Positions 36,440-44,811 of a stretch of 64,000 nucleotides of DNA are shown in pieces; the stretch's first letter is position 1; every line of letters begins with the position of its first letter. Origin of the DNA: an uncultured Flavobacteriaceae bacterium (GTDB lineage: Bacteria; Bacteroidota; Bacteroidia; Flavobacteriales; Flavobacteriaceae); contig CANLQD010000003.1 in NCBI GenBank assembly GCA_947493175.1, forward strand, positions 186,001 to 250,000. Reading direction: 5' to 3'. A program made the position numbers and the translations under genes. Below the pieces are notes generated by a model. That model did not search any database and was not told the DNA's origin. It saw only the letters and a program-made list of their open reading frames with translations.

Positions 36440-36467
36440 TTCGACCAAATGCAAAAGATTCGACCAA
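36440..36467. promoter_or_regulatory. TTCGACCAA direct-repeat pair
   Basis: TTCGACCAA at 36440-36448 and again at 36459-36467, 19 bases apart, 77-104 bases upstream of KRNR gene 3. May be a regulator site. Confidence 0.35.
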
Positions 36468-36503
36468 CAACCTTGATTTGTAGGAAGAAATCACAGCTTG
36501 TAA

Positions 36504-36545
36504 GAACACTTGGTCGGAGAAAGTGAACACTTCATCGGAGATAGA
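36504..36545. promoter_or_regulatory. Tandem 21-bp direct repeat upstream of KRNR gene 3
   Basis: Two adjacent 21-base units sharing GAACACTT and TCGGAGA (36504-36524 and 36525-36545). The two-turn period is what LytTR-type or other dimeric regulators prefer. It lies about 141-182 bases upstream of the gene. Confidence 0.45.
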
Positions 36546-36553
36546 TTAAAAAA

Positions 36554-36695
36554 TTCAAGGTTCAAGTTGGTCTTGTGCCACAACTGGGTTCAAAGTTCAA
36601 AGTATAGATATGCCAGTTCTTAGGCATCCCAACTCCGTTTTGTATTTGTATTTGACCTTTGCATTTGTATTTACCACGAAGAAGACCGGTATCCC
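36554..36695. repeat. TTCAAG/TTTGTA hexamer low-complexity tract
   Basis: Contains TTCAAGGTTCAAG near 36556, GTTCAAAGTTCAAAG near 36589 and TTTGTATTTGTATTTG near 36640-36670. No gene. Confidence 0.7.
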
Positions 36696-37370
36696 CTAAT
36701 ACCCCAACAACAGTTTCGGATCGGGGCAGTTGTTTGCGTAAAAATCCATCGTGTTTGCGTTACAGACCCCGGGATAATCGCCCATTTTCCCCTGCAAATC
36801 GAGTATGAGCTGAAAATGAAGGTGCGGTGCGTAGTTTACATTAATATCCGGCGTACCCAAACTGGCCAACCCCTCCCCTGCCAAAAATCGTTTCCCTAAG
36901 TGCAACCCTTGTAGGGAGTCGAGTGAAAGGTGTCCGTATAACGAAAAGAAGATCTGGTCCTCCAACCGATGTTCAAGGATAATGGTCGGTCCGTAATCTC
37001 CCACCATTGCATTGTTTTGAAAACTGTGTATGGTTCCCGTTAGAGGAACGAGCACCCTGGTACCCGCCTCTGCCCAAAAGTCAGTCCCCAAATGGATGTT
37101 TCGGGCTTCTTCCCCTGAAAAGCTAGCTTTATCGCTATACAGATTTCGTTTTTCCAAATAACCCCCGTAAGCCACCCGAGCGTTATTCCTTATCAGTACC
37201 CCATCTATATATGTTTGACAAATATTGGGATCCGTGATGTCCAAGGATGCCAAATCGGTATTGGTGTCAGACAGGTCTAGCGACGTATAATCGGCCAAAG
37301 GGATATCAGCATCCAACATCGGAATTGGCTGGTTTGAAAAAGATGAAAGCAGCTCGGCAATCGTTTTCAT
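36696..37370 (-). CDS. M23-type metallopeptidase, no signal peptide
   Basis: A 224-residue protein with a LytM/M23 peptidase domain: NIHLGTDFWA (H93, D97), FSLYGHLSLDS, and PHLHFQLI (H183, H185), the zinc and catalytic residues. M23 enzymes cut peptidoglycan cross-links or glycine bridges. There is no signal peptide or membrane helix, so either export is unconventional or the fold has another role. Flanked by low-complexity DNA on both sides. Confidence 0.85.
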   Translation of the reverse strand: MKTIAELLSSFSNQPIPMLDADIPLADYTSLDLSDTNTDLASLDITDPNICQTYIDGVLIRNNARVAYGGYLEKRNLYSDKASFSGEEARNIHLGTDFWAEAGTRVLVPLTGTIHSFQNNAMVGDYGPTIILEHRLEDQIFFSLYGHLSLDSLQGLHLGKRFLAGEGLASLGTPDINVNYAPHLHFQLILDLQGKMGDYPGVCNANTMDFYANNCPDPKLLLGY

Positions 37371-37660
37371 GGGGTAAAACTAGGGAAAATTCAGGAGCAA
37401 GTTCAAGCACAAGTGTCAGGTTCAGGTTCAAAAAAATGGAATGTATTAGGATGTAGATGTAGGATGGATAAAGACCGGTGACAGAAGACGTAGGACGAAG
37501 ATGGAAGCTTGAAGCATGAAGTTGGAAACTCTAAGCTCGAAGGAAGTACAACGTTCCCCATCGTTAAATACTTTTTTACTGTTCACTTTTACTGATTACT
37601 GAATAAGGCCCACTGTATCCCCCATTCACCCTTTCCTTTAACACTTTTTAACCCCTTTTC
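37371..37660. other. Low-complexity intergenic region
   Basis: Contains TTCAAG/TTCAGG words (37391-37432) and runs such as gaagcttgaagcatgaagttgg near 37504. No gene. Confidence 0.65.
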
Positions 37661-37674
37661 GTGTAAGTAGTTTG
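37646..37674 (+). promoter_or_regulatory. Candidate promoter of msrA
   Basis: TTTT at 37646-37649 and TAGTTTG at 37668-37674, 18-base spacer, resembling the Bacteroidota consensus; start codon is 35 bases further. Confidence 0.35.
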
Positions 37675-37708
37675 TATTTTGCCATACAAAGCTGAAAAAG
37701 AAAGTTAC

Positions 37709-38407
37709 ATGAAGACCTTACAAACGATGTTACTGGTATCACTGACGCTTCTGGCGACCGGATGCCAATCCCATGACAAAGAGAACAAAAAAGTAAAAAT
37801 CGAAGATGCCAAGCCGATGGCGGCCGTAAAAGCCGAAAAAGCAAGTCCGCAAGACTTGAGCAAGTACGAAACGGCCTATTTCGCCAGTGGCTGTTTCTGG
37901 TGTGTCGAAGCTGTTTTTGAAAGTGTAAAAGGCGTTGCGGAAGCCGTATCGGGGTATGCCGGCGGAACCGAAGATAACCCCACCTATGAACAGGTAGCAC
38001 GGGGACAAACCAGTCATGCCGAAGCCGTAAAGGTCTATTACGACCCGGAAATCATTTCCTTTACAGCATTGGTACAGGTGTTTTTTGGATCACACGACCC
38101 CACCACCTTGAACCGTCAAGGGCCAGATCGAGGACCTCAATACCGCTCTGTCGCCTTTTATAAAAGTGAGGAAGAGAAGAAAATTATCGAAGCATACATA
38201 CAAGCGTTAAAAGACCAAAATGTGTATCAAGGGGAAGCTATTACCACAGAGGTGACCGCTTTTACGAAGTTCTATGATGCCGAGGACTACCATCAGGATT
38301 ACGAAAAAAAACATCCGAATAATTCCTATATCACAAATGTTTCAATTCCGAGATTGAACCGTTTTAAAAAGAATTTCCCTGATTATTTAAAGGAAGAAGC
38401 GCATTAG
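37709..38407 (+). CDS. msrA: Peptide-methionine (S)-S-oxide reductase MsrA, lipoprotein
   Basis: A 232-residue MsrA that reduces methionine S-sulfoxide in proteins. Catalytic C62 is in SGCFWCVEAVFE; the substrate-binding FFGSHDPTTLNRQGPDRGPQY stretch follows. It has a lipoprotein signal with lipobox ATGC (C19) and a charged linker, so it is anchored outside the cytoplasm and repairs envelope proteins. I start at ATG 37709 because it precedes the signal; ten upstream codons do not. Followed by an 80-bp repeat and a terminator. Confidence 0.95.
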   Translation: MKTLQTMLLVSLTLLATGCQSHDKENKKVKIEDAKPMAAVKAEKASPQDLSKYETAYFASGCFWCVEAVFESVKGVAEAVSGYAGGTEDNPTYEQVARGQTSHAEAVKVYYDPEIISFTALVQVFFGSHDPTTLNRQGPDRGPQYRSVAFYKSEEEKKIIEAYIQALKDQNVYQGEAITTEVTAFTKFYDAEDYHQDYEKKHPNNSYITNVSIPRLNRFKKNFPDYLKEEAH

Positions 38408-38496
38408 GAAATAGTTTTGAGATAGGACTGCTATTTTTATGCCGCTTTTTTTCCACCTATGTTAAGATGACACCTAAAATTATAGAGTAAACTATC

Positions 38497-38577
38497 TCGG
38501 GGGCTTCGTCCGCCATCATGGCTACATAAAGACCGGCAAGGGTCGAGGCATCTAAATCTTGATGATCGGGTAAAAAT
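38497..38577 (+). repeat. 80-bp dispersed repeat, copy 4
   Basis: Shares GGCTTCGTCCGCCATCATGGCTACAT and ATC.TGATGATCG.GTAAAAAT with the other copies. Lies 90 bases after msrA in the same orientation as the others. Confidence 0.7.
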
Positions 38578-38635
38578 CCAAATCACCTATTTCAAAACCA
38601 TCTCTGAGTATACATATTTTACCAAATAATAAACC

Positions 38636-38664
38636 AAAAGCGACCTTAAAGGGGTCGCTTTTTT
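38636..38664 (+). terminator. Intrinsic terminator downstream of msrA
   Basis: AAAAGCGACC pairs with GGTCGCTTTT around a seven-base loop, then TT. Stem is symmetric, so it may stop transcription from both sides. Confidence 0.75.
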
Positions 38665-38867
38665 ATTTACGCATAGGATATCCTATCTTTAAAACGTCAA
38701 ACCTTTTTTTAAGTCAGTGGAGAGCCCTGAATTAAAAAACCAATCCCAAAACAGCGGGAAAATTATAGGATCAAACTCCGACGCTATCGGTCGGAATTGT
38801 ATCAACCCTTCGTTTTAAAAGCCTTAGGTACGGCTTTTAAAATGTAGTTTCATTAAAACAAACACCG
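38665..38867. other. Intergenic region upstream of the glycoside cluster
   Basis: Probably holds the promoter of the DUF1080 gene. A ggcttttaaaa-type repeat occurs near 38814-38842. No gene seen. Confidence 0.5.
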
Positions 38868-40256
38868 ATGATAACAAACAACATGAGTTTTCCGGTCCGA
38901 TACATCGGACTTTTTATGCTTTTGGCAAGCTTGGGCTGTGAACAAGCTCCCAAAGACGACACCCCATGGATATCGCTTTTTGACGGACAATCCCTTACGG
39001 GTTGGACGCAAAAAGGAGGCGAGGCCCAGTACGACATTCGAGACGGAATGATCGTTGGCACCACCGTTCGCGATACCCCGAATTCCTTTATGACCACCGA
39101 TAAAATGTATGGGGATTTCATTCTTGAATTTGAGTACCTCGTAGATTCTACCATGAATTCGGGCGTTCAAATCCGTAGTAATAGCTTTCCTTATTATAGA
39201 GAGGGCCGCGTTCACGGATACCAAATAGAAATCGACCCTTCAGATCGGGCATGGAGTGCAGGAATCTACGAAGAGGCAAACAGGGGTTGGCTCAATACCT
39301 TGGAAAATAATTCCGAGGCGCAAAAAGCCTTTAAGCAAAACGATTGGAACCACTATCGCATCGAAGCAATCGGCGATACGCTCAAAACATGGATCAATGA
39401 CGTACCAGCAGCATACCTCATCGATGATAAGACCGCCAGCGGATTTATCGGACTCCAGGTACATTCCATTTATGAAAACCAAAAGGAAGGCACTGAGGTC
39501 ATGTGGAAAAATATTAAGATTTTGACCGATAGCCTCTCCAACTATTCCAGAAAATCGCCCTTAACGCCCATCATTACCAAAAACCAATTGACGGTTTCAG
39601 AAAAGAAAGAGGGCTGGCAGCTTCTTTGGGACGGAAAAACCACGAATGGTTGGCGCGGTGCCCGTTTAGATGAATTTCCGGAGGAAGGTTGGATCATCGA
39701 AGACGGTGTATTGACCGTACTGCCCTCAGGTGGTGCCGAATCTGCCGCTGGTGGTGATATTGTAACCAAAGAATTGTATGGCGATTTTGAGCTCAAGGCC
39801 GACTTTAAAATAACGGAAGGTGCCAACAGCGGCATCAAGTACTATGTAGATACCGATTTGAACAAAGGCCCCGGGTCTTCCATTGGTTTGGAGTATCAAA
39901 TTTTAGACGATGCGCGCCACCCCGATGCCAAACTCGGCAATCACGACGGAAGCCGCACCGTCGCCTCTTTGTACGACCTTATTCAAGCCGATACGAACAA
40001 ACATATGAATCCCATCGGAGCGTGGAATACGGCCCATATCGTTTCCAAGGACGGTCACGTAGAACATTGGCTCAACGGGACGAAAGTATTGGAATACGAA
40101 CGAAGTAGCGCGGACTATCGCAAACTGGTAGCGGAAAGCAAGTATGCCAAATGGCCCAATTTCGGAGAATCTGAAAGAGGTCATATCTTGTTACAGGATC
40201 ATGGAGATCGCGTCTCCTTCCGGAATGTCAAAGTAAAACCCATCGAAACAAAATAA
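38868..40256 (+). CDS. Tandem DUF1080 (3-keto-glycoside hydrolase) lipoprotein
   Basis: A 462-residue lipoprotein (lipobox LGC, C24 of the longest frame; the start may be the ATG five codons later) with two DUF1080 domains. Domain 1 (about 32-215): ISLFDGQSLTGWTQKGG, NSGVQIRS, GYQIEID. Domain 2 (about 245-460): LLWDGKTTNGWRG, NSGIKYYVD, LEYQILDD. DUF1080 proteins are known to cleave 3-keto-glycosides made by Gfo/Idh/MocA dehydrogenases. Two such oxidoreductases follow immediately, which fits. Acts in the periplasm or at the outer membrane. Confidence 0.88.
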   Translation: MITNNMSFPVRYIGLFMLLASLGCEQAPKDDTPWISLFDGQSLTGWTQKGGEAQYDIRDGMIVGTTVRDTPNSFMTTDKMYGDFILEFEYLVDSTMNSGVQIRSNSFPYYREGRVHGYQIEIDPSDRAWSAGIYEEANRGWLNTLENNSEAQKAFKQNDWNHYRIEAIGDTLKTWINDVPAAYLIDDKTASGFIGLQVHSIYENQKEGTEVMWKNIKILTDSLSNYSRKSPLTPIITKNQLTVSEKKEGWQLLWDGKTTNGWRGARLDEFPEEGWIIEDGVLTVLPSGGAESAAGGDIVTKELYGDFELKADFKITEGANSGIKYYVDTDLNKGPGSSIGLEYQILDDARHPDAKLGNHDGSRTVASLYDLIQADTNKHMNPIGAWNTAHIVSKDGHVEHWLNGTKVLEYERSSADYRKLVAESKYAKWPNFGESERGHILLQDHGDRVSFRNVKVKPIETK

Positions 40257-40258
40257 CC

Positions 40259-41587
40259 ATGACTACAAGACGTAATTTCATTAAAAAAACTTCTGCCGCC
40301 ACTGCCGGACTCACCCTTGGCGGACTCGTTATCCCTCAAATGGGAAGGGCCCAGGTGCTGGGGGCAAACGACCAGATCAATTGTGCGGTCATCGGCGTAC
40401 GTAGTCGTGCCAAAGCGCATGTATTGGCCATACACAAAGACCCCAATGCCAAGATTCTTTATAATTGCGATGTAGACGATACGATTATCGAAGCGCATAA
40501 TGCCTGGTGTCAAAAAAACATCGGATACGTGCCAAAAGTGGAAAAAGATTTCCGAAAAATTCTGGAGGATAAGGAAGTCGATGCCGTATTCATCGCCACC
40601 CCGGAACACTGGCATGCCCCAATGGCCATCATGGCCATGCAAGCCGGGAAACACGTATATGTCGAGAAACCATGCAGCCACAATGCACACGAGAACGTGC
40701 TGTTGACAGAAGCACAAAAAAAATATGGCCTTAAGGTACAAATGGGGAACCAACAGCGTTCCGCAGAAACGACGAACATGGCCATTAAGGATATCAAGGA
40801 CGGAATCATCGGGGAAGTCTACAAGGGAGAGGCCTACTATTCGAACAATCGTGGCTCGATCGGCAAAGGGCAAACCGTTGACGTTCCAAAAACCTTGGAT
40901 TGGGAGCTATGGCAAGGTCCGGCGCCGAGGGAAGCGTTTCGCGACAATGTACACCCTTACAACTGGCATTGGTTCAGAACTTGGGGTACGGGAGAAATTC
41001 ATAACAACGGTACGCATGAAATAGACATCTGCCGCTGGGCATTGGGGGTGGAGCTTCCAGAGAGCGTAACCTCTTTTGGGGGCAAATACACCTATGACGA
41101 CGATTGGCAATTTGTAGACAACCAACAGGTCACGTATAAATTCGCCGACGACAAGTTCATTACGTGGACCGGCCATAGCCGAGGTATCATGAAACCGGAG
41201 CGCCCTGGTAGGGGCATCACTATCTACGGTAGCAAGGGATCCATACAGCTAGACCGTAACTTTTACAAACTGTACGATTTGCAGGGCAACCCCATCAAAT
41301 TCGAATTTGAGCGAGGCAGTAGTGCCACGACCAATACCCGAGGAGAAGGACAATTAGATGTGAACCATGTGGGTAATTTCTTTGACGCCATCCGAAAAGA
41401 TGTCTCGCTAAATGCCGAGATCAAAGATGCCAGTATCTCGACCATGCTCTGCCATTTGGGCAATATGGCCCAGGATGTCGGGGAAACCCTTAAAATAGAT
41501 ACGACCACCGGGAAAGTACTGAACAGTGAAAAGGCCATGCAGTCTTGGAAGCGGGAGTATGCCAAGGGATGGGAGCCGAAGGTGTAA
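40259..41587 (+). CDS. Tat-exported Gfo/Idh/MocA oxidoreductase
   Basis: A 442-residue NAD(P)-dependent oxidoreductase. Twin-arginine signal TTRRNFIKKTSAATAGLTLGG, so it is folded with cofactor and exported. The Rossmann start CAVIGV is near residue 43; EKPCSHNAHEN (near 140) carries the EKP motif with the catalytic lysine; GTGEIHNNGTHEID holds the C-terminal active-site histidines. Two bases separate it from the DUF1080 gene. It probably oxidises a sugar C3 hydroxyl on glycosides; the direction and substrate are inferred. Confidence 0.9.
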   Translation: MTTRRNFIKKTSAATAGLTLGGLVIPQMGRAQVLGANDQINCAVIGVRSRAKAHVLAIHKDPNAKILYNCDVDDTIIEAHNAWCQKNIGYVPKVEKDFRKILEDKEVDAVFIATPEHWHAPMAIMAMQAGKHVYVEKPCSHNAHENVLLTEAQKKYGLKVQMGNQQRSAETTNMAIKDIKDGIIGEVYKGEAYYSNNRGSIGKGQTVDVPKTLDWELWQGPAPREAFRDNVHPYNWHWFRTWGTGEIHNNGTHEIDICRWALGVELPESVTSFGGKYTYDDDWQFVDNQQVTYKFADDKFITWTGHSRGIMKPERPGRGITIYGSKGSIQLDRNFYKLYDLQGNPIKFEFERGSSATTNTRGEGQLDVNHVGNFFDAIRKDVSLNAEIKDASISTMLCHLGNMAQDVGETLKIDTTTGKVLNSEKAMQSWKREYAKGWEPKV

Positions 41588-41803
41588 GTGGGCGATTGTA
41601 TGTTCAAGGTTCATAGTGTAACTTAAGGTTCAAAGCCCGTTATAGTGAAGTTCAACTTGCAAGTTTACATTTGACTTTTGAGTTTGGATTTGTATCCAAG
41701 AAGCCACAGTAAAAGGTAGATTGAAGAATAAAAAAATGGATGTTGCGCCCAGCAGGTCGGCACCGAGCTTGATTGAAACGGCCATAACACACAAGAACCA
41801 ATA
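41588..41803. repeat. Low-complexity intergenic region with TTCAAG and TTTGAC hexamers
   Basis: Shows GTTCAAGGTTCA near 41602, AAGGTTCAAAG near 41624 and TTTGACTTTTGAGTTTGG near 41670. Separates the two oxidoreductase genes, so the second may have its own promoter. Confidence 0.65.
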
Positions 41804-43003
41804 GTGATGAAACGAAGGGAATTTGTAGTAAAAAGCAGTTTGGCCACAGCGGCTATGGGTACCTCTACCCTCGCCTTGGGAAAGGCGTTCACAAACAGTC
41901 CGAACGAAACCTTGCGTATTGGGGTGATAGGCACCGGGGACCGAGGAGGCGGTCTGATACCCTTGATCAATAAAATTGAAAATTTTGAGGTAACGGCCTG
42001 TTGCGATGTGTTACCATTCCGTTTGGAAAAAGCCCTGGACAAAGTAGCAGGTAAAAAGGCCCAAGGCTATAACGATTATAGAAAACTGTTAGAGCGGCCC
42101 GACCTGGATGCCGTACTCATCGCTACCCCCTTGAACACCCATGCCAAAATTGCGATCGATGCCTTGGATGCGGGGAAGCACGTTTATTGCGAAAAGACCA
42201 TGGCGAAAGGTTTTATAGGTACCGAACAACTGCTGACCAAGGCACAGGCCACCGACAAGATTTTTCAGACTGGGCACCAATACCACAGTTCCCGACTCTA
42301 CACCTACGTTGTAGACCTCATCAAACAAGGGAAAATAGGTGCCGTCAGTGCATTCGAATGCCAGTGGAACAGAAACGGTAACTGGCGACGCCCTGTGCCG
42401 GAACCACAGCTAGAACGACTCATCAATTGGCGAATGTACCGAGAATTCTCCGGCGGATTGGTCGCCGAACTCTGCTCCCATCAAATTGATTTTGTAAACT
42501 GGGTCACAGAAGCTGTTCCTGAAAAAGTGATGGGCGTAGGGGGTATCGACTACTGGAAAGACGGCCGGGAAACCTACGATAACATTCATCTTATCTACAC
42601 CTATCCCAAAGGGATCAAGGCAAAGTTCACTTGTTTAACGAGCAATGCCATGAACGACTATCAGATAAAAGTCCTTGGCGATAAGGGAAGTATTATTCTT
42701 GACTATAACCACGCCTGGTTCTACCCAGAAGGCAGTTATAAGAAAGAAATGGGAGAAGTAGACGGTGTAGCCGGTGCCACGATGGCCTGGGATAAGGGCA
42801 AAGGCATTCCCATAGATATCGACCATGCAGATCCGAGCAAACAGGCCTTGATGGACTTTAAAGAAAGTGTTACGAACAATACCGAGCCTATTTCAAATGT
42901 CGTATCCGGGGCAAAAGCGGCAATTTGCGTACAAATGGGGCTGGATGCGATGCATCGGGAGGAAATCGTTTCTTGGAAGGACCATTTGGGCCTCAAAGGT
43001 TGA
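41804..43003 (+). CDS. Exported Gfo/Idh/MocA oxidoreductase
   Basis: A 399-residue relative of the preceding enzyme with a Tat-like signal (MKRREFVVKSSLATAAMG). GVIGTGDRGGGL (about 40-51) binds NAD; CEKTMAKG carries the EK motif of the catalytic lysine; GGLVAELCSHQIDFVNW gives the histidine pair region. The two proteins are clearly different subgroups, so the pair may act on different substrates or steps of the same 3-keto-glycoside route. Separated from the first by about 216 bases. Confidence 0.9.
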   Translation: MMKRREFVVKSSLATAAMGTSTLALGKAFTNSPNETLRIGVIGTGDRGGGLIPLINKIENFEVTACCDVLPFRLEKALDKVAGKKAQGYNDYRKLLERPDLDAVLIATPLNTHAKIAIDALDAGKHVYCEKTMAKGFIGTEQLLTKAQATDKIFQTGHQYHSSRLYTYVVDLIKQGKIGAVSAFECQWNRNGNWRRPVPEPQLERLINWRMYREFSGGLVAELCSHQIDFVNWVTEAVPEKVMGVGGIDYWKDGRETYDNIHLIYTYPKGIKAKFTCLTSNAMNDYQIKVLGDKGSIILDYNHAWFYPEGSYKKEMGEVDGVAGATMAWDKGKGIPIDIDHADPSKQALMDFKESVTNNTEPISNVVSGAKAAICVQMGLDAMHREEIVSWKDHLGLKG

Positions 43004-43201
43004 TGGTCGTTGTCCAGTATCTTCACCTACATATGACTTTGAAAGAAGATGGCCTTGTTATACCGTTTACAAACGAATAATATATCTATAAACTACGACT
43101 ACACTACAGCAAATAAGGCTGTTTGAAGGATATGTTCAAAATAGAAATAAACGTACCAAGGTATGTTTATACAATTGTTGTACACAAGCTGAATAAACCT
43201 G
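43004..43201. other. Intergenic region with strong hairpin
   Basis: ATAAACGTACC (43147-43157) and GGTATGTTTAT (43160-43170) form an 11-pair stem with one wobble and a two-base loop. Composition turns AT-rich here. May be the boundary of an acquired segment. Confidence 0.45.
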
Positions 43202-43780
43202 TTGAAAGCGAAACAAACATATCTAAAAGGAAAGTCAGTTTTTAAAGTTTCATTATTCGTAATCGGAATTACAATTCTAACGGTTTTCCTAACCAGCGAA
43301 AACTATAATCGAACTGTAACTTCAAATCTATATTTATCCTTGACGGTTATTGGAACGGTTCTTTTCTTGTTTATGACTTATGGACTGTATAAAGGAGTTG
43401 GATTAACGAACAACTTTCCAAAATTTAGAGAATTTAAGAGTGGTGAATTACTTGCCAATTCAGGAAATGGGGCTGATTTACCGAGTATAGATGTTGGAGA
43501 TGGAATTGGTGGAGTTATAATATCAATTCTACTTTGGATTGCAATGACAATACTTCTTTTTGTTCTTCTCATTCTGGTAGAAGCAGTATTCTGGGTTTCA
43601 ATATTTATAATTTTGGCAATGCTCTATTGGGTGTTTTTCCGCGTATTAAAACTTGTGTTCTCTAAATCAAAAGACACTATAGGAAATATCGGAATATCAG
43701 CAGTTTATTCTCTTGGTTATACCACATTGTATCTAGGGTGGATTTTCGGGATTGTTTACCTGACAGATGTATTGGGTTGA
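43202..43780 (+). CDS. AT-rich membrane protein, unknown
   Basis: A 192-residue protein with helices at about 16-30, 42-60, 105-125, 130-150 and 165-188. It begins at TTG (43202); a CTG lies just before, and there is no in-frame ATG until well inside, so the start is uncertain. I do not recognise the family. AT-rich composition and the following repeat-like DNA suggest acquisition with the HEPN-like gene. Confidence 0.65.
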   Translation: MKAKQTYLKGKSVFKVSLFVIGITILTVFLTSENYNRTVTSNLYLSLTVIGTVLFLFMTYGLYKGVGLTNNFPKFREFKSGELLANSGNGADLPSIDVGDGIGGVIISILLWIAMTILLFVLLILVEAVFWVSIFIILAMLYWVFFRVLKLVFSKSKDTIGNIGISAVYSLGYTTLYLGWIFGIVYLTDVLG

Positions 43781-44005
43781 AAAAAGCCTTTGTACAACAA
43801 AACCTAAACGTAATGCGGACTTTAAGGCTAAAACTAAAAGGTCTGTATATATTTAAAAAGTCGCTAAATCTTATGGATTTAGCTTTGGAACAAAAAAGAA
43901 AAGCAAAACAATAAGCTTTAGCTAGGTCGGCAGACGGAAACGAAAGGTTTCCTTGCCCCTGCACTACGCTTAGCCCAACCGTTGGGTTTAATTTAAAAAG
44001 TATAA
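43781..44005. other. Intergenic region with cassette-boundary-like sequence
   Basis: Contains GTACAACAAAACCTAAACG near 43793 and GCACTACGCTTAGCCCAAC followed by CGTTGGGT near 43964-43986. Both parts resemble sequence at 50515-50600. Looks like a boundary between acquired genes, but no attC structure can be proven. Confidence 0.35.
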
Positions 44006-44570
44006 ATGCCAGATATAAACGAGATTAAAAAAGCAATTGAGGCTTCTATGAAGTTTCAAGAGCTAATGCAAGGAGTATTCCCAACTTTCCTTTACGGAAT
44101 AAACTCATTTATAGATGAAAGCAATAATCCCAACATAGGTCACAAAAGATGAATCAAAAAACATAATGAATGGTGTTTTAATTGTTCAACTATTTTCGAT
44201 GTGGGATACCTATTTCGAAAATGATGTTGTCGAGAAGTATTTTAGACCAAATGAAAAGGAAAGGTTTTACGCTTTTAAACATATTAGGCACGTATTTGCT
44301 CATAACATGAACGGAGATAGAAGAGGAAACAAAGGAAATGATAAAATGAGACATGACGATAAGCTTGACCGAATAATGAATTCGAACAATCCGATAGAAG
44401 GTCTAATATTAGAGGAATATGAAATCAATCTTTCAAATTCGAATGCAGTACTTGATTGTAGACAACTCATGCAAGATATGGCTATGAAATTGGCAGCTGG
44501 AAGAATTAGTGTTGGAGGAGCTTATGGAAAAGTTAGGGTTTCAGGTGGAGGCGAAACTGACGTTATGTGA
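44006..44570 (+). pseudogene. Frameshifted HEPN-like protein gene
   Basis: The frame opens at 44006 (MPDINEIKKAIEASMKFQEL) and stops at 44152; the rest continues in the next frame to 44570. Removing one A from the AAAA run near 44144-44147 joins them as GHKDESKNIMNGVLIVQLF and gives about 187 residues. The joined protein has RHVFAH (R94-x4-H99), the Rx4-6H motif of HEPN-type ribonucleases, within an all-helical region. HEPN proteins are common toxins or defence effectors. Assignment rests on this motif and helical content; it may be recent inactivation, programmed slippage or sequencing error. Confidence 0.6.
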
Positions 44571-44690
44571 ATAAAAACTAAACACAACAAAACCTCCTAT
44601 GAAAAGCTTTAGTCCAGTTCCCTAAAGTTAAATAATATTTTTCTTTTGGCTTAAACCACCATTTTCTCCTTTTATATAACTTGCCCCCAC
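44571..44690. other. Intergenic AT-rich stretch
   Basis: Directly after the HEPN-like gene. No gene or strong structure seen. Confidence 0.5.
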
Positions 44691-44811
44691 TCCTATGTGT
44701 GATACACATGTGCCCAGGGTTCACCGGCATCCGTATGATCATAAGTCATGATAGGACCGGCCACTTGCTAAAAATGTGATCCTGAATATTTCAGGTCACG
44801 GGTTTTGTTTT
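44691..44811 (+). ncRNA. Possible structured RNA ending in a terminator
   Basis: Consecutive stems: ATGTGT/ACACAT at about 44694, an imperfect stem around TATGATCATAAGTCATGATA near 44733, and a final hairpin GTGA-CCTGAA/TTCAGG-TCAC at 44776-44799 with a single bulge, followed by TTTTGTTTTG. No open frame of note. Reading on the plus strand is suggested by the T tract. Could equally be only a terminator region. Confidence 0.35.

Noticed and set aside
43960..43990. Integron attC site
   Set aside because: GCCCAAC and GTTGGGT are adjacent instead of at opposite ends of a folded site, and no integrase is in the window.
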